Shown: positions 7,772-15,952 of the stretch, piece by piece
Layout of the letters: every line of letters starts with the position of its first letter
How positions within the stretch are numbered: the first letter of the stretch is position 1
From: Streptomyces sp. NBC_01314
GTDB taxonomy: Bacteria > Actinomycetota > Actinomycetes > Streptomycetales > Streptomycetaceae
Assembly (NCBI RefSeq): GCF_041435215.1
Contig: NZ_CP108394.1
Span: forward strand, 6,572,001-6,636,000
Reading direction: 5' to 3'
Length of the DNA: 64,000 bases
Notes under the pieces: model-generated
The model's input: the letters and a program-made list of their open reading frames with translations, nothing else
Databases searched by the model: none
What the model was told of the DNA's origin: nothing
Made by a program: the position numbers and the translations under genes

Positions 7772-7791
7772 TGGACCCCTACTTTCAACCC

Positions 7792-9357
7792 ATGACCTCC
7801 ACCACGAGCGCCCTTCAAGGGCGCGGGGCAGATACATGTGCGACTCCGTCGCGTGGGCGCGACAAGCCACACACAACCGCCGGTGACCCGACCACGGTTA
7901 CCGAAACGGCGCTCACCACACCCCCCGACGCCGACCGACGGCGATGGTTCGCCCTGGCCATCGTCATGACGGCCGCCTTCATGGACCTCGTGGACGTCAC
8001 GATCGTCAACATCGCGATCCCCTCCATCCGGCGAAGCGAACACGCCACATGGAGCCAGATCCAGTGGATCACCGCCGGCTACGCCCTCGCCTTCGCCGCG
8101 GGCCTCGTCACCGGCGGCCGGCTCGGCGACATCCACGGCCGCAGGCGGATCTTCCTCCTCGGCATCGGCGGCTTCACACTCACCTCCGCGCTGTGCGGCC
8201 TCGCCGCGAACCCGGAGATGCTGGTGGCGGCGAGGATCGCGCAGGGCGCGACCGCCGCGCTGATGGTGCCGCAGGTGCTCTCGATCGTGCACGCGACCTT
8301 CCCGGCACACGAACGTGGCAAGGTCTTCGGCCTGTTCGGGGCGATCGTGGGCCTCGGTGCGGTCTCCGGCCCACTGCTCGGCGCCCTGCTCATCGAGTGG
8401 AACCCACTCGGCCTGGAATGGCGGGCGATCTTCCTGATCAACCTCCCGGTCGGCGTCGCGGGCCTGATCCTGGGCCGCCGTTTCATCACCGAGTCCAAGG
8501 CCCCGCGCGCCCTGAAGCTGGACCTCGTGGGCGTCGCCCTCGTCACCGCCGGTTTGCTGATGCTGCTCTACCCGCTCACCCGGGGCCGGGAGTTGGGCTG
8601 GCCGCTGTGGGGGTACGTCTCGATGGCCGGCTCGCTGGCCGTGTTCGCGGCACTGGTGGCCTACGAGCGGCGCAAGGCCGCGCGCGACGGGTCCCCGCTC
8701 ATCGAACTGTCGCTGTTCAAGGTGAAGAGCTTCGCGGCGGGCATCGCCGTACAGACGGTCTTCGGGATCGCCCTCGGCGTCTTCTTTCTCGTCTGGACGC
8801 TCTATCTCCAGACCGGCCTCGGCTGGAGCGTCCTGCGGGCCGGCCTCACCGGCATCCCGTTCTCCCTCGCCGTGTCCGTCGCGGCCGGCCTCTCGGTCCA
8901 GAAGCTCGTCCCGCGCTTCGGCCGCAAGGTCCTCCAGGCGGGCGCGCTGCTGATGGCGGCCGGGGTGCTGCTGTACCTGGCGGAGTCCGAACGGTACGGC
9001 CTCGCCATCACCTCCTGGCAGATGGCGCTCCCGCTGATCGTGATGGGCGCGGGCATGGGTCTCATCGTCGCCCCCCTGACCGACGCGATTCTCGGCGGAG
9101 TGCCGCGTGAGCACGCCGGGTCCGCGTCCGGGCTGATCAGCACGGTCCAGCAGATGGGCAACGCGCTGGGCCTCGGCCTGGTCGCCGTCGTCTTCTTCGG
9201 CGTCATGGACGACCATCTCGCTCCGGCCGCGACAGGCCCCGCCTTCGTGGACGCGTTCGAATACGCGCTCGGCTGGGTGGCAGCGGTCCTGTTCGCGATC
9301 TTCCTGCTGATGTTCGCCCTGCCGGGTCGAGCCGCCGTGGAGACCGACGCTCGCTGA
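7792..9357 (+). CDS. MFS transporter, DHA2 family, 14 TM
   Basis: The 521-residue proton-coupled exporter starts with a hydrophilic tail of about 50 residues. Then come the family motifs DLVDVTIVNIAIPSI, GRLGDIHGRRR (motif A) and GAIVGLGAVSGPLLGALL (motif C), with 14 predicted helices. A second in-frame ATG lies at codon 59, inside TM1, so the first start is preferred. It shares a 62-bp promoter region and palindrome with the WYL regulator. A strong terminator follows. The likely role is efflux of a compound sensed by the regulator. Confidence 0.88.
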   Translation: MTSTTSALQGRGADTCATPSRGRDKPHTTAGDPTTVTETALTTPPDADRRRWFALAIVMTAAFMDLVDVTIVNIAIPSIRRSEHATWSQIQWITAGYALAFAAGLVTGGRLGDIHGRRRIFLLGIGGFTLTSALCGLAANPEMLVAARIAQGATAALMVPQVLSIVHATFPAHERGKVFGLFGAIVGLGAVSGPLLGALLIEWNPLGLEWRAIFLINLPVGVAGLILGRRFITESKAPRALKLDLVGVALVTAGLLMLLYPLTRGRELGWPLWGYVSMAGSLAVFAALVAYERRKAARDGSPLIELSLFKVKSFAAGIAVQTVFGIALGVFFLVWTLYLQTGLGWSVLRAGLTGIPFSLAVSVAAGLSVQKLVPRFGRKVLQAGALLMAAGVLLYLAESERYGLAITSWQMALPLIVMGAGMGLIVAPLTDAILGGVPREHAGSASGLISTVQQMGNALGLGLVAVVFFGVMDDHLAPAATGPAFVDAFEYALGWVAAVLFAIFLLMFALPGRAAVETDAR

Positions 9358-9360
9358 CCG

Positions 9361-9413
9361 GCGACGAGAGCGGGGCCAGGCACCCTCGGGGCGCGGGGCC
9401 CCGCTCTCGTCGC
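9361..9413. terminator. Hairpin terminator after MFS gene
   Basis: Seventeen-base arms (GCGACGAGAGCGGGGCC and its complement) flank an 19-nt loop, starting three bases after the stop codon. This marks the last ordinary host feature before the integrase scar. Confidence 0.8.
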
Positions 9414-9504
9414 GCGCCCGATCATGTCCGTCCATGCCCGAGTCGCGCCCGAACCTGTTTGCTTTTCTGAGATCCGGGCGCAGTCTCCGAACATGTGTTG
9501 TGAA

Positions 9505-9559
9505 TTGTGTCGAGCGGCTCCCGGGGCGAGATCCAGTACACGGGCGGTCGTCGACACAA
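9505..9559. other. Inverted repeat, candidate attachment-site or regulator site
   Basis: TTGTGTCGA (9505-9513) and TCGACACAA (9551-9559) are perfect inverted 9-mers 37 bp apart. The size of the whole (55 bp) is near that of serine integrase att sites, but no core match to the right-hand junction was found. The remainder of 9414-9706 has no convincing coding region. Confidence 0.3.
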
Positions 9560-9706
9560 CTGTCGCCACACCCGGAGACGTCGGCTCTGACCGACGAATT
9601 CCGCTCGGCCATCGGGAGCCCCCGGACCGACAGCTCTACTATAGGAAGTGGGGCACACAAAAAACTGAATGGTTTCTGTACGCCAACCGTCTCCGAGGAG
9701 GAAGCC

Positions 9707-9844
9707 ATAACCCAGACCATAAACCGTGAGCGGTCCCCGCAGGCGCAAGCCTGGATTGATTGCCAGTTGGCTAAAATGCCGAACTTTGGCGAGGAATTCC
9801 GCGCCGACATGCTAAGGTGCTGGGGACTTGTCGCCGAGAGATGA
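9707..9844 (+). CDS. Small element-borne protein with ATA at the start position
   Basis: A strong GAGGAGG ribosome site is followed four to five bases later by ATA rather than ATG, then by a 44-codon open frame (ITQTINRERSPQAQAWIDCQ at the N-terminus; it ends GLVAER). The composition is lower in GC than host genes. It resembles short conserved ORFs beside actinobacterial integrases, from memory only. The simplest reading is a mutated start codon, so it may be silent or expressed weakly from ATA. It converges with the integrase gene and ends at a shared terminator. Confidence 0.5.
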   Translation: MTQTINRERSPQAQAWIDCQLAKMPNFGEEFRADMLRCWGLVAER

Positions 9845-9852
9845 AAAGAAAA

Positions 9853-9878
9853 GCCCCGCACCTAGTTAGGTGCGGGGC
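9853..9878. terminator. Intrinsic terminator, U-tract on minus strand
   Basis: GCCCCGCACCT-AGTT-AGGTGCGGGGC is a perfect 11-bp stem with a tetraloop. On the minus strand it is followed by a T-rich run (CTTTTCTTTT), a classic rho-independent terminator for the integrase. It also serves the small plus-strand ORF. The U-tract is unlike neighbouring host terminators. Confidence 0.88.
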
Positions 9879-9889
9879 CTGTAGTGGTG

Positions 9890-11407
9890 TCAGGCGTCCT
9901 GCCAAGCAACGTCCACGGTATCCGGGTCGAAGTGCCGCCCCCTGGGGGCTTTTTCCACAATGATCGCCTTAACCAGCTTCGTCAGTTCCAGTCGCTTACG
10001 GTCGGTTGTGAAACCCTTCCATTCCTTCAGAAGGTCCGGCGTCCGGCCTCTAAGGTCTGCGGCTTTCGTTGAAAGGGCTCGCACGTCGTAGTGGAGTTTA
10101 CCCCGCTCGTCTTCCAATTCGGAGATCATGTCCATAGCTGCGCTGGCAGAAATCCGCTTAGGGGCGTCCGGTTTCCGTCGCAGCATCACCTCTTTGATCT
10201 CCTCGCCGATCTCCCGGAGGCGAGCCTCAGCCGCCGCAACGGCCTGCATTTCCTTGTCGCCCTTAGCGGCGGTCTTACCGGCAATGCGCTTTAGGGCCTC
10301 CAGGGCAAGGTCTTCGATGTGCTCCTCTAGTACCGCAGCGGAACGGGTGATCTTTCCGCAGCCGTTGTTAGTCGTAGGGCAACGGTAGAAGGGGGATCTA
10401 AAGCTAGAGTCGTCCTTACGCTTAATCGTGCGGGCCGAGGCCACCATGCGCGTTCCGCACGCGCCGCACCGCAGCAATCCGGAAAGCATATGCGTCCTGT
10501 GACCAGGGCGCGTACCCCCAGTGGCGCCGCTTGCTTTTGCCTCGTCCCTAACCTTTTCCAGGCGGTGAATAGCGCGCCAGTAAACATCCGGCGTAACGAG
10601 CGGTTCCCACTCACCCACAACGGGGCCGCCCTTGTCCTCATACAACAGAATGTCGGGGCCCCACGGGGTGGCCTTACCGCGTCGCTCATCCGTGGGGGCG
10701 TACGCACGGAAACCGGCGTTACGGGGATGCGTGAGCCTGAGCATGGCCGTCTTATAAAGCACCGGCTTACCGGTCGCTCCGGTAATACCGTTCTTAGTCC
10801 AATACCGGATAACCTCAGTAATGGTGGCTCCATCCGCCACCATCTCAATCCCCTTAGCGCGAAGGCCCGCGTACGGCTGAACTAGCTTCCCTTCCCGGTC
10901 CCATCCCCACGGGATACGGCCAACGTGGTCCTTTCCATCCCGCGCCTTGTGCCGGTTAGCGCTTGTCTTTCTGCGGCGAATGGCGGAGGCTTCCACGCCG
11001 CCCATAACGGCCTGCATGACAAACATGGCGCGGCCTTCAGCCGTGCTGAGGTCGGTTCCGCCCATGGCCGCCCTGCCGACCAACTTGGTATTGCGCTCAT
11101 ATATCTGGCAGACACGGGCAGCGTCATAAGCCTGCCGGGCTACACGGTCAGCGTGGTAAAAGACGAATCCGTCAATGATGCCGCTTTCAAGGTCCTTGAT
11201 CAGTTGCTCAAGGTCTTTGCGCTTAACGTGGGGATTGGAGGCGGTGGTGTCGTTGTCGTCGTAGACCTTGACGATTTCCCCGCCCAGGTCTGCCGCCACG
11301 GGGCGGCAGTCCCTCAGTTGCCGAGTGACGCCCTCCCGCGACAGCTCCCCGGTCTCCGGGTCCTTGTCGTCGTCGGAGATCCGTAGATAAGCACCTAGCT
11401 GGTACAC
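9890..11407 (-). CDS. Large serine recombinase (phage/ICE-type integrase)
   Basis: The 505-residue site-specific integrase catalyses attP x attB recombination. The resolvase domain spans residues 1-145 with catalytic Ser11 (AYLRISDD) and FVFYHADRVARQ. The recombinase domain is about 160-285. A zinc ribbon has Cys314, Cys317, Cys343 and Cys350 (LLRCGACGTRM; FYRCP; NGC). A coiled-coil motif follows at about 375-450. It appears intact. The GTG at 11407 has a GGGGGAGG ribosome site. GC is lower than flanking genes. It reads away from a truncated fruA, consistent with integration into that gene. Confidence 0.95.
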   Translation of the reverse strand: MYQLGAYLRISDDDKDPETGELSREGVTRQLRDCRPVAADLGGEIVKVYDDNDTTASNPHVKRKDLEQLIKDLESGIIDGFVFYHADRVARQAYDAARVCQIYERNTKLVGRAAMGGTDLSTAEGRAMFVMQAVMGGVEASAIRRRKTSANRHKARDGKDHVGRIPWGWDREGKLVQPYAGLRAKGIEMVADGATITEVIRYWTKNGITGATGKPVLYKTAMLRLTHPRNAGFRAYAPTDERRGKATPWGPDILLYEDKGGPVVGEWEPLVTPDVYWRAIHRLEKVRDEAKASGATGGTRPGHRTHMLSGLLRCGACGTRMVASARTIKRKDDSSFRSPFYRCPTTNNGCGKITRSAAVLEEHIEDLALEALKRIAGKTAAKGDKEMQAVAAAEARLREIGEEIKEVMLRRKPDAPKRISASAAMDMISELEDERGKLHYDVRALSTKAADLRGRTPDLLKEWKGFTTDRKRLELTKLVKAIIVEKAPRGRHFDPDTVDVAWQDA

Positions 11408-11535
11408 GTACCCCTCCCCCTCGGTCGGCTTGGCCGGGGATCATCGTACGTCCATCTATGCTGGTCAGGGTGCCATTTCGCGTCACTCGTTCCGTCCTCT
11501 CTCGTGTGATTTGCTTCGAAAGCACTTTGGTGGCC
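11408..11535. other. Element/host junction (candidate attR)
   Basis: This covers the integrase upstream region and the point where fruA homology begins, at the codons for GGPVNK (from about 11528). Upstream of that point the sequence is lower-GC, contains GCTTCGAAAGC and does not match a PTS permease. Serine-integrase attP sites commonly lie just upstream of int, so the crossover is placed within roughly 11515-11535. Exact core not determinable here. Confidence 0.5.
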
Positions 11536-12057
11536 CGGTCAACAAGGTCGCGTACGCCTTCGCCACCGCGGGCATCGCCGTGCAGGACCCCAGCGACTCC
11601 GCGATGAAGATCATGGCGGCGGTCATGGCGGCCGGTATGGTCCCGCCGTTGGGCATGGCGCTCGCCACCGATCCGCAAGAAGCTGTTCACGACCACCGAG
11701 CGCGAGAACGGCAAGGCGGCCTGGGTGCTCGGTGCCTCGTTCATCTCCGAGGGCGCGATCCCGTTCGCTGCGGCCGACCCGCTGCGGGTGCTCCCGGCCT
11801 CCATGGCGGGCGGCGCGGTCACCGGCGCGCTGGCCATGGCCTTCGGCTCGACCCTGCGCGCCCCGCACGGCGGCATCTGGGTCACCCCGCTGATCGGCAA
11901 GCCGTTCCTCTACCTGCTGGCCGTCGCGGTCGGTACGGCGGTCACGGCCGGACTGGTCATCGTCCTGAAGAGCATGCGCAAGGCCGCGCCGGGCACGACG
12001 CCCGAGTCCGCTCCCGCGGCCGCCGAGGCGCGGACGACGGAACCCGTCGCGGCCTGA
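11526..12057 (+). pseudogene. fruA: 3' fragment of fructose PTS permease fruA (EIIC), frameshifted
   Basis: Only the C-terminal part of EIIC remains: GGPVNKVAYAFATAGIAVQD, then AAVMAAGMVPPLGMALAT in one frame, and IRKKLFTTTERENGKAAWVL through GASFISEGAIPFAAADPLRV to the stop in another. Between ACC (ends 11669) and ATC (11671) a single base stands where family members have a whole codon, so two bases are missing. The EIIA, EIIB and most EIIC coding sequence is absent, and no fruK or fruR lies to the left. The stop at 12055-12057 is the native end. Confidence 0.88.
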
Positions 12058-12074
12058 ACCCCCGACCGTACGCC

Positions 12075-12114
12075 GGGCCGCGGGCCCTCTTCCACGGGAG
12101 GGGGCCCGCGGCCC
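12075..12114. terminator. Hairpin terminator after fruA remnant
   Basis: Thirteen-base arms (GGGCCGCGGGCCC and complement) with a 14-nt loop lie 18 bp past the fruA stop. This is probably the old fru operon terminator. Confidence 0.75.
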
Positions 12115-12238
12115 AACGCGCTTGCGCCCCGTGCGCCCCTTTGGGCGCCTTTACAGCAAGTGTGACGTGTAAGCCGTACCTGCGAGATACGTCACGGTCC
12201 GGGCTCAAAGTCCTATCCGGTGGTGTCTACTGGACCGC

Positions 12239-12517
12239 ATGCCTGAGTACGTGTCGATCCTTCAGCCGTTGGGCCCGGTCGCCCTCGCCCTCGCGGCGGT
12301 CATCTGGGTCGCCGTGCTCTTCCGCGTACTGCGCCGCGACCACGAGGTCCACCGCGGCCGCTTCGCCGGGCTGGCCCGCGGTGGCGGGCAGCGCCTGCGG
12401 GGCCTGCCTCATCAGCGCCGCAAGGGCCCGCACGTGGAGCAAGTGGAGCTGACTCCGGCGGAACAGGACGCCTTCGCGTTCCTGGCCCGCCAGTTCAGCG
12501 ACGACCGCCTGGCCTGA
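12239..12517 (+). CDS. Small single-TM membrane protein, unknown function
   Basis: The 92-residue protein has one N-terminal membrane helix (LGPVALALAAVIWVAVLFRVL) followed by a basic cytoplasmic stretch (RRDHEVHRGRFAGLARGGGQ; QRRKGPHVEQVEL) and a short acidic helix ending DDRLA. Nothing identifies a function. Codon use is typical of host genes, and the gene survives directly beside the degraded fruA, so it belongs to the old flank. It converges with the next gene. Confidence 0.75.
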   Translation: MPEYVSILQPLGPVALALAAVIWVAVLFRVLRRDHEVHRGRFAGLARGGGQRLRGLPHQRRKGPHVEQVELTPAEQDAFAFLARQFSDDRLA

Positions 12518-12561
12518 GCCCTTCCCTCCAGAGGTCTGACCGAGGGCTCTGGCCGAGGGCT

Positions 12562-13320
12562 CTAGCCGAGCGTCCCCGCCCGCCGCTCCATCGCGTCCCG
12601 CGCCGCGTCCTCCGACGCGTACACCTCGCACATGTGGCGCCCGTCCGGTGTGGCCGTGTGCTCGACCTCCCACAGGGAGATCTCCTGCCCGTCCGCGAGC
12701 AGGAACGCGTGCTCGTAGAGCGAGAAGCTCAAGCCCGGCCGGCCGTGCCGCGCGGGACGGTGCGGGCGGCCGAAGGCCTGGGTGATCTCATGCGCGAACG
12801 CGGTCCGCAGCAGCAGCGTGGCGAGCTCGTCCCCGGGAGGGTCCGGGTTCTCCGCGCGCCGCAGCAGCCGACGGGCGTGGTCCGCCGAGTCGTCCAGTAC
12901 GTACTCGTGGCGCGGCTCGGGGAAAGCCGCCAGCTCCACCATGACGGGCAGGTCGAAGTCGGGGGCGTCCGGCGGCAGCGGCAGGCGCGCGGTGGCGGCC
13001 CGCAGCTCCTCGTCGTCCGTGTACACCTCGTGCTGGGTGTCGCTGCCGGGCACCGTGTTGTGCACCAGCTCCCACAGGGTGACGGCGGAACCGTCGGCGA
13101 GCAGCCAGGTGTGCCGGTACGTCGCCCGGTGCAGCCCCGAACTGTAGTGCGCGGAGTGCAGCGAGCTGTCGTGCGCGAGGGCGCAGTCGAGCTGTCGTAT
13201 CGTCTCGTCCGGCAGCTCGAAGGAGTTCAGGGCGCGGCCTAGGAGCCGCGCGAGGTGCTCCTCAGGAGACTCGGGCGACTCGGGTGGCTCGTACGCTGCC
13301 GTCTCGTACGGAACGCTCAA
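12562..13320 (-). CDS. Streptomyces conserved protein with internal duplication (DUF6227-like)
   Basis: The 252-residue soluble protein contains two related halves. HTWLLADGSAVTLWELVHNT...EVYTDDEELRAATARL (residues about 70-120) parallels HAFLLADGQEISLWEVEHTA...EVYASEDAARDAMERR (about 200-248). I associate this architecture with DUF6227, from memory and with moderate certainty. The N-terminus EEHLARLLGRALNSFELPDETI is helical. No enzyme motif is seen. Function unknown. It lies downstream of the L,D-transpeptidase gene on the same strand, separated by a terminator. Confidence 0.75.
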   Translation of the reverse strand: MSVPYETAAYEPPESPESPEEHLARLLGRALNSFELPDETIRQLDCALAHDSSLHSAHYSSGLHRATYRHTWLLADGSAVTLWELVHNTVPGSDTQHEVYTDDEELRAATARLPLPPDAPDFDLPVMVELAAFPEPRHEYVLDDSADHARRLLRRAENPDPPGDELATLLLRTAFAHEITQAFGRPHRPARHGRPGLSFSLYEHAFLLADGQEISLWEVEHTATPDGRHMCEVYASEDAARDAMERRAGTLG

Positions 13321-13424
13321 GGTTTCTCCCGGCGTTGCTGCATGTCACCTTGTGGGTGCATACCGTAGCCCCTCGGTCGGACATCATGTCCGGGAACCGA
13401 GAAAACGTGCGTCCATAAAACGGC

Positions 13425-13455
13425 CGGGCCGCGCGGTTGGTTCCCGCGCGGCCCG
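13425..13455. terminator. Hairpin terminator after L,D-transpeptidase
   Basis: Perfect 12-base arms (CGGGCCGCGCGG and complement) with a 7-nt loop lie 24 bp beyond the transpeptidase stop on the minus strand. Confidence 0.8.
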
Positions 13456-13478
13456 ACGAACCCCCAGAACAGACGGGG

Positions 13479-14696
13479 TCAGACGGCGTCTCCCGCTGTC
13501 CACTCGCTCCACGACATGTTCCAGCCGTTGAGGCCGTTGTCCGGCGAGACCGTCTCGTCGGGGGAGTTCTTGACGATCACCACGTCGCCGATCAGCGAGT
13601 TGTCGAAGAACCACTTGCCGACCGTGTCGCCGTTCGCCCCCTGGGCGTCCGCGAGGCCGACGCAGCCGTGGCTGGTGCCCTGCTGCCCGAAGGGCGGGTT
13701 GGACCTGCTGTACCAGTAGTTGCCGTGGATGAAGGTGCCCGATCTCGTCAGCCGCATCGCGTTCGGCACGTCCGCTATGTCGTACTCACCGCCGAAGCCC
13801 ACCGACGCCCCGTCCATCCGCGTCTGCCGGAACTTCTCCGAGATCACCATCTGACCGTTGTACGTCGGGTTCGCGGCGGAGCCCGCCGAGATCGGCACGG
13901 TCTTGAGCGTCTTCCCGTCCCGTTCGACCGTCATGGTCTGTGTGTTCGCGTCGACCGTGGAGACCTGCGAGCGCCCGACAGTGAAGGTGACGGTCTTGTC
14001 CTGCACGCCGTACAGGCCGTTCGCGCCCTCCACGCCGTCCAGGTCGAGCTTCATCGTGACCTTGGATCCGGCCTTCCAGTACTCCTCGGGCCGGAAGTCG
14101 AGGCGCTGCGCCCCGAACCAGTGCCCGACCACCTCCTGCCCGCTGCTCGACGTCACCTTGATGTGCGACTGCACGGTCTTCCGGTCCGTGATCGCCTTGT
14201 CGAAGGTGAACGACACCGGCATCCCGACCCCGACCGTGGTGCCGTTGTCCGGGGTGTACGTCCCGATGAAGCTGTTGTCCGTCGACACGGTCGTGAAGAT
14301 GGAGTTGGCGGCCGACGTCTTCCCCGCGGTGCTCTTCGCGGTCGCGGAGATCCGGTACTTCGTGCCGCGCTCCAACTGGTCCTTCGGCTTCCAGGACCGG
14401 CCGTCCGCCGCTATCTCGCCCGCCACGACCGCGCCGCCCTCGGCGGCGGTCATCTCCACCCGGGTCAGCTTGCCGCCGCTGACCTTCACCCCGGTCGCGT
14501 TGATGGACGCGCCCGTCGAACCGTCCTTCGCCGAGATCGTGATCCGCGCCGCCGCCTCCCCGGCCGAAGTCCCCTTGCCATCACTCTTGTTGTCGGCCTG
14601 GGCGTCTCCGCCACAGCCCGTGAGGGTCAGCGCACCGACCACCAGCACGGCACAGGTCCCCAGTGCCCGCCGTACAGCAATCTTCGGCCTTGTCAC
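13479..14696 (-). CDS. L,D-transpeptidase lipoprotein (Ig-like plus YkuD)
   Basis: A secreted lipoprotein that forms 3-3 peptidoglycan cross-links. The signal peptide is MTRPKIAVRRALGTCAVLVV and ends with lipobox LTGC. Ig-like domains occupy the middle, as in mycobacterial LdtMt2 (KAITDRKTVQSHIKVTSSSG; DFRPEEYWKAGSKVTMKLDL). The YkuD domain carries FIHGNYWYSRSNPPFGQQG and the catalytic SHGCVGL motif with the nucleophile Cys. GTG at 14696 (405 residues) has a GGAG site; GTG at 14732 is an alternative that adds 12 residues. The protein stands alone, bounded by a terminator. Confidence 0.92.
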   Translation of the reverse strand: MTRPKIAVRRALGTCAVLVVGALTLTGCGGDAQADNKSDGKGTSAGEAAARITISAKDGSTGASINATGVKVSGGKLTRVEMTAAEGGAVVAGEIAADGRSWKPKDQLERGTKYRISATAKSTAGKTSAANSIFTTVSTDNSFIGTYTPDNGTTVGVGMPVSFTFDKAITDRKTVQSHIKVTSSSGQEVVGHWFGAQRLDFRPEEYWKAGSKVTMKLDLDGVEGANGLYGVQDKTVTFTVGRSQVSTVDANTQTMTVERDGKTLKTVPISAGSAANPTYNGQMVISEKFRQTRMDGASVGFGGEYDIADVPNAMRLTRSGTFIHGNYWYSRSNPPFGQQGTSHGCVGLADAQGANGDTVGKWFFDNSLIGDVVIVKNSPDETVSPDNGLNGWNMSWSEWTAGDAV

Positions 14697-14911
14697 GATC
14701 AGCTCCAGCTTCTTCGCTTCTACGTCATCCACGTGATCCGCTCCGGTACGTGGACAAAGAGCGAGCGGCGGCCGGGCGGGTTCCCGCTGATTCCCGCCTG
14801 ACGGCATCACGTGACAGAACCGGGACACTCGCCCCCGGCGACACCTGCCGGAACGCTGGAACTACCGGGCCCTCAAACCTCCGTCATCCCCCGTCATCCC
14901 CAACATCTCCC

Positions 14912-15952
14912 TCATCCCTCTCCGTACAACTCCCCGTACGACGGCCACGCTCCACCAGGCCCGTCCACCGACTCGGCCGCCCGCACCGCCCGTACGATCG
15001 CCCGCGTCACCAAATCCGCTCCCGCCGCGAGGAGTTCGTTCAGGGCGAGGGGTCCGGCCTGGGGCGGCAGCGGCCGGGCGCCTGTCGCCAGGGTGAACAC
15101 CGTGTCCCCGTCGTTGAGCAGATGCACGGGGCGTACGGCGCGGGCGATGCCGTCGTGCGCAGTGCCGGCCAGCTTCTGGGCCTGGGCGCGGGTCAGGACG
15201 GCGTCGGTGGCGACCACGGCCAGCGTGGTGTTCAGCGGGGGAGGAGAACTCTTCGCGGCGGCCTCGGCGACCCGGCGGCGCGCGATCTCGTGAACCTCCG
15301 GCGCCGGATACGCCGCACGCCCTTGGAACAACTCCCCGTACAGAACCCCCGTCTCCGGATCCGTCACCGATCCCGCCGCGTTGGCCACCACCAGCGCGGC
15401 CACCGTGATCCCCGAGTCCAGCACGGTGCTCGCTGTGCCGATGCCGCCTTTGAGCAGCCCGACCGTCGCCCCCGTACCGGCACCCACGCACCCCTCCGCC
15501 ACCGGGGCACCGGGCCCGCTCGCGGCGGCCGCCTCGACCGCGGCCCGGCCGGTGGCCGCGTCCGGTCTGGCTCTGAAGTCCCCGCCCCGCCCCAGGTCGA
15601 AGACACAGGCGGTCGGCACGACCGGCACCACGTGCGCCGGGTCGGGCCCGACCCGTACACCGCGCCCCCGCTCCTCCAGCCAGGCCATCACTCCCGACGC
15701 GGAGTCCAGCCCGTACGCGCTGCCGCCGGTCAGGACCACCGCCTCGACCTTCTGCACCAGGTTGCGCGGGTCGAGCGCGTCCGTCTCCTTGGTGCCGGGC
15801 CCACCCCCGCGCACGTCCACGGCCGCGACCGCGCCGCCCTCCGGAGCCAGCACCACCGTGGTGCCGGTGAGCCAGCCCCCGCCGACCCGGGTGGCGTGGC
15901 CGACCCGCAGGCCGGGGACATCGGTCAGCGCGTCAACTGCCGTGGACGTCAT
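14912..15952 (-). CDS. P1-family (S58/DmpA-NylC) N-terminal nucleophile hydrolase
   Basis: The 346-residue protein matches the DmpA/NylC peptidase family: DVPGLRVGHATR at the start, a glycine-rich core AVVLTGGSAYGLDSASGVM, GCVGAGTGATVGLLKGGIGTAS, and the self-cleavage site NTTLAVVATDAVL. By analogy with NylC, cleavage would fall between Asn241 and Thr242, making Thr242 the nucleophile. Substrates of such enzymes include beta- and D-amino peptides or omega-amino amides; this one is unknown. Its ATG overlaps the LtrA stop codon (ATGA), so the two are cotranscribed. Confidence 0.9.
   Translation of the reverse strand: MTSTAVDALTDVPGLRVGHATRVGGGWLTGTTVVLAPEGGAVAAVDVRGGGPGTKETDALDPRNLVQKVEAVVLTGGSAYGLDSASGVMAWLEERGRGVRVGPDPAHVVPVVPTACVFDLGRGGDFRARPDAATGRAAVEAAAASGPGAPVAEGCVGAGTGATVGLLKGGIGTASTVLDSGITVAALVVANAAGSVTDPETGVLYGELFQGRAAYPAPEVHEIARRRVAEAAAKSSPPPLNTTLAVVATDAVLTRAQAQKLAGTAHDGIARAVRPVHLLNDGDTVFTLATGARPLPPQAGPLALNELLAAGADLVTRAIVRAVRAAESVDGPGGAWPSYGELYGEG

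Noticed and set aside
9420..11460. GATCAT...CGTCCAT similarity between left (9420-9436) and right (11437-11455) flanks of the integrase as att direct repeats
   Set aside because: Short, with different spacing and located inside element sequence on the right; not a convincing att core.
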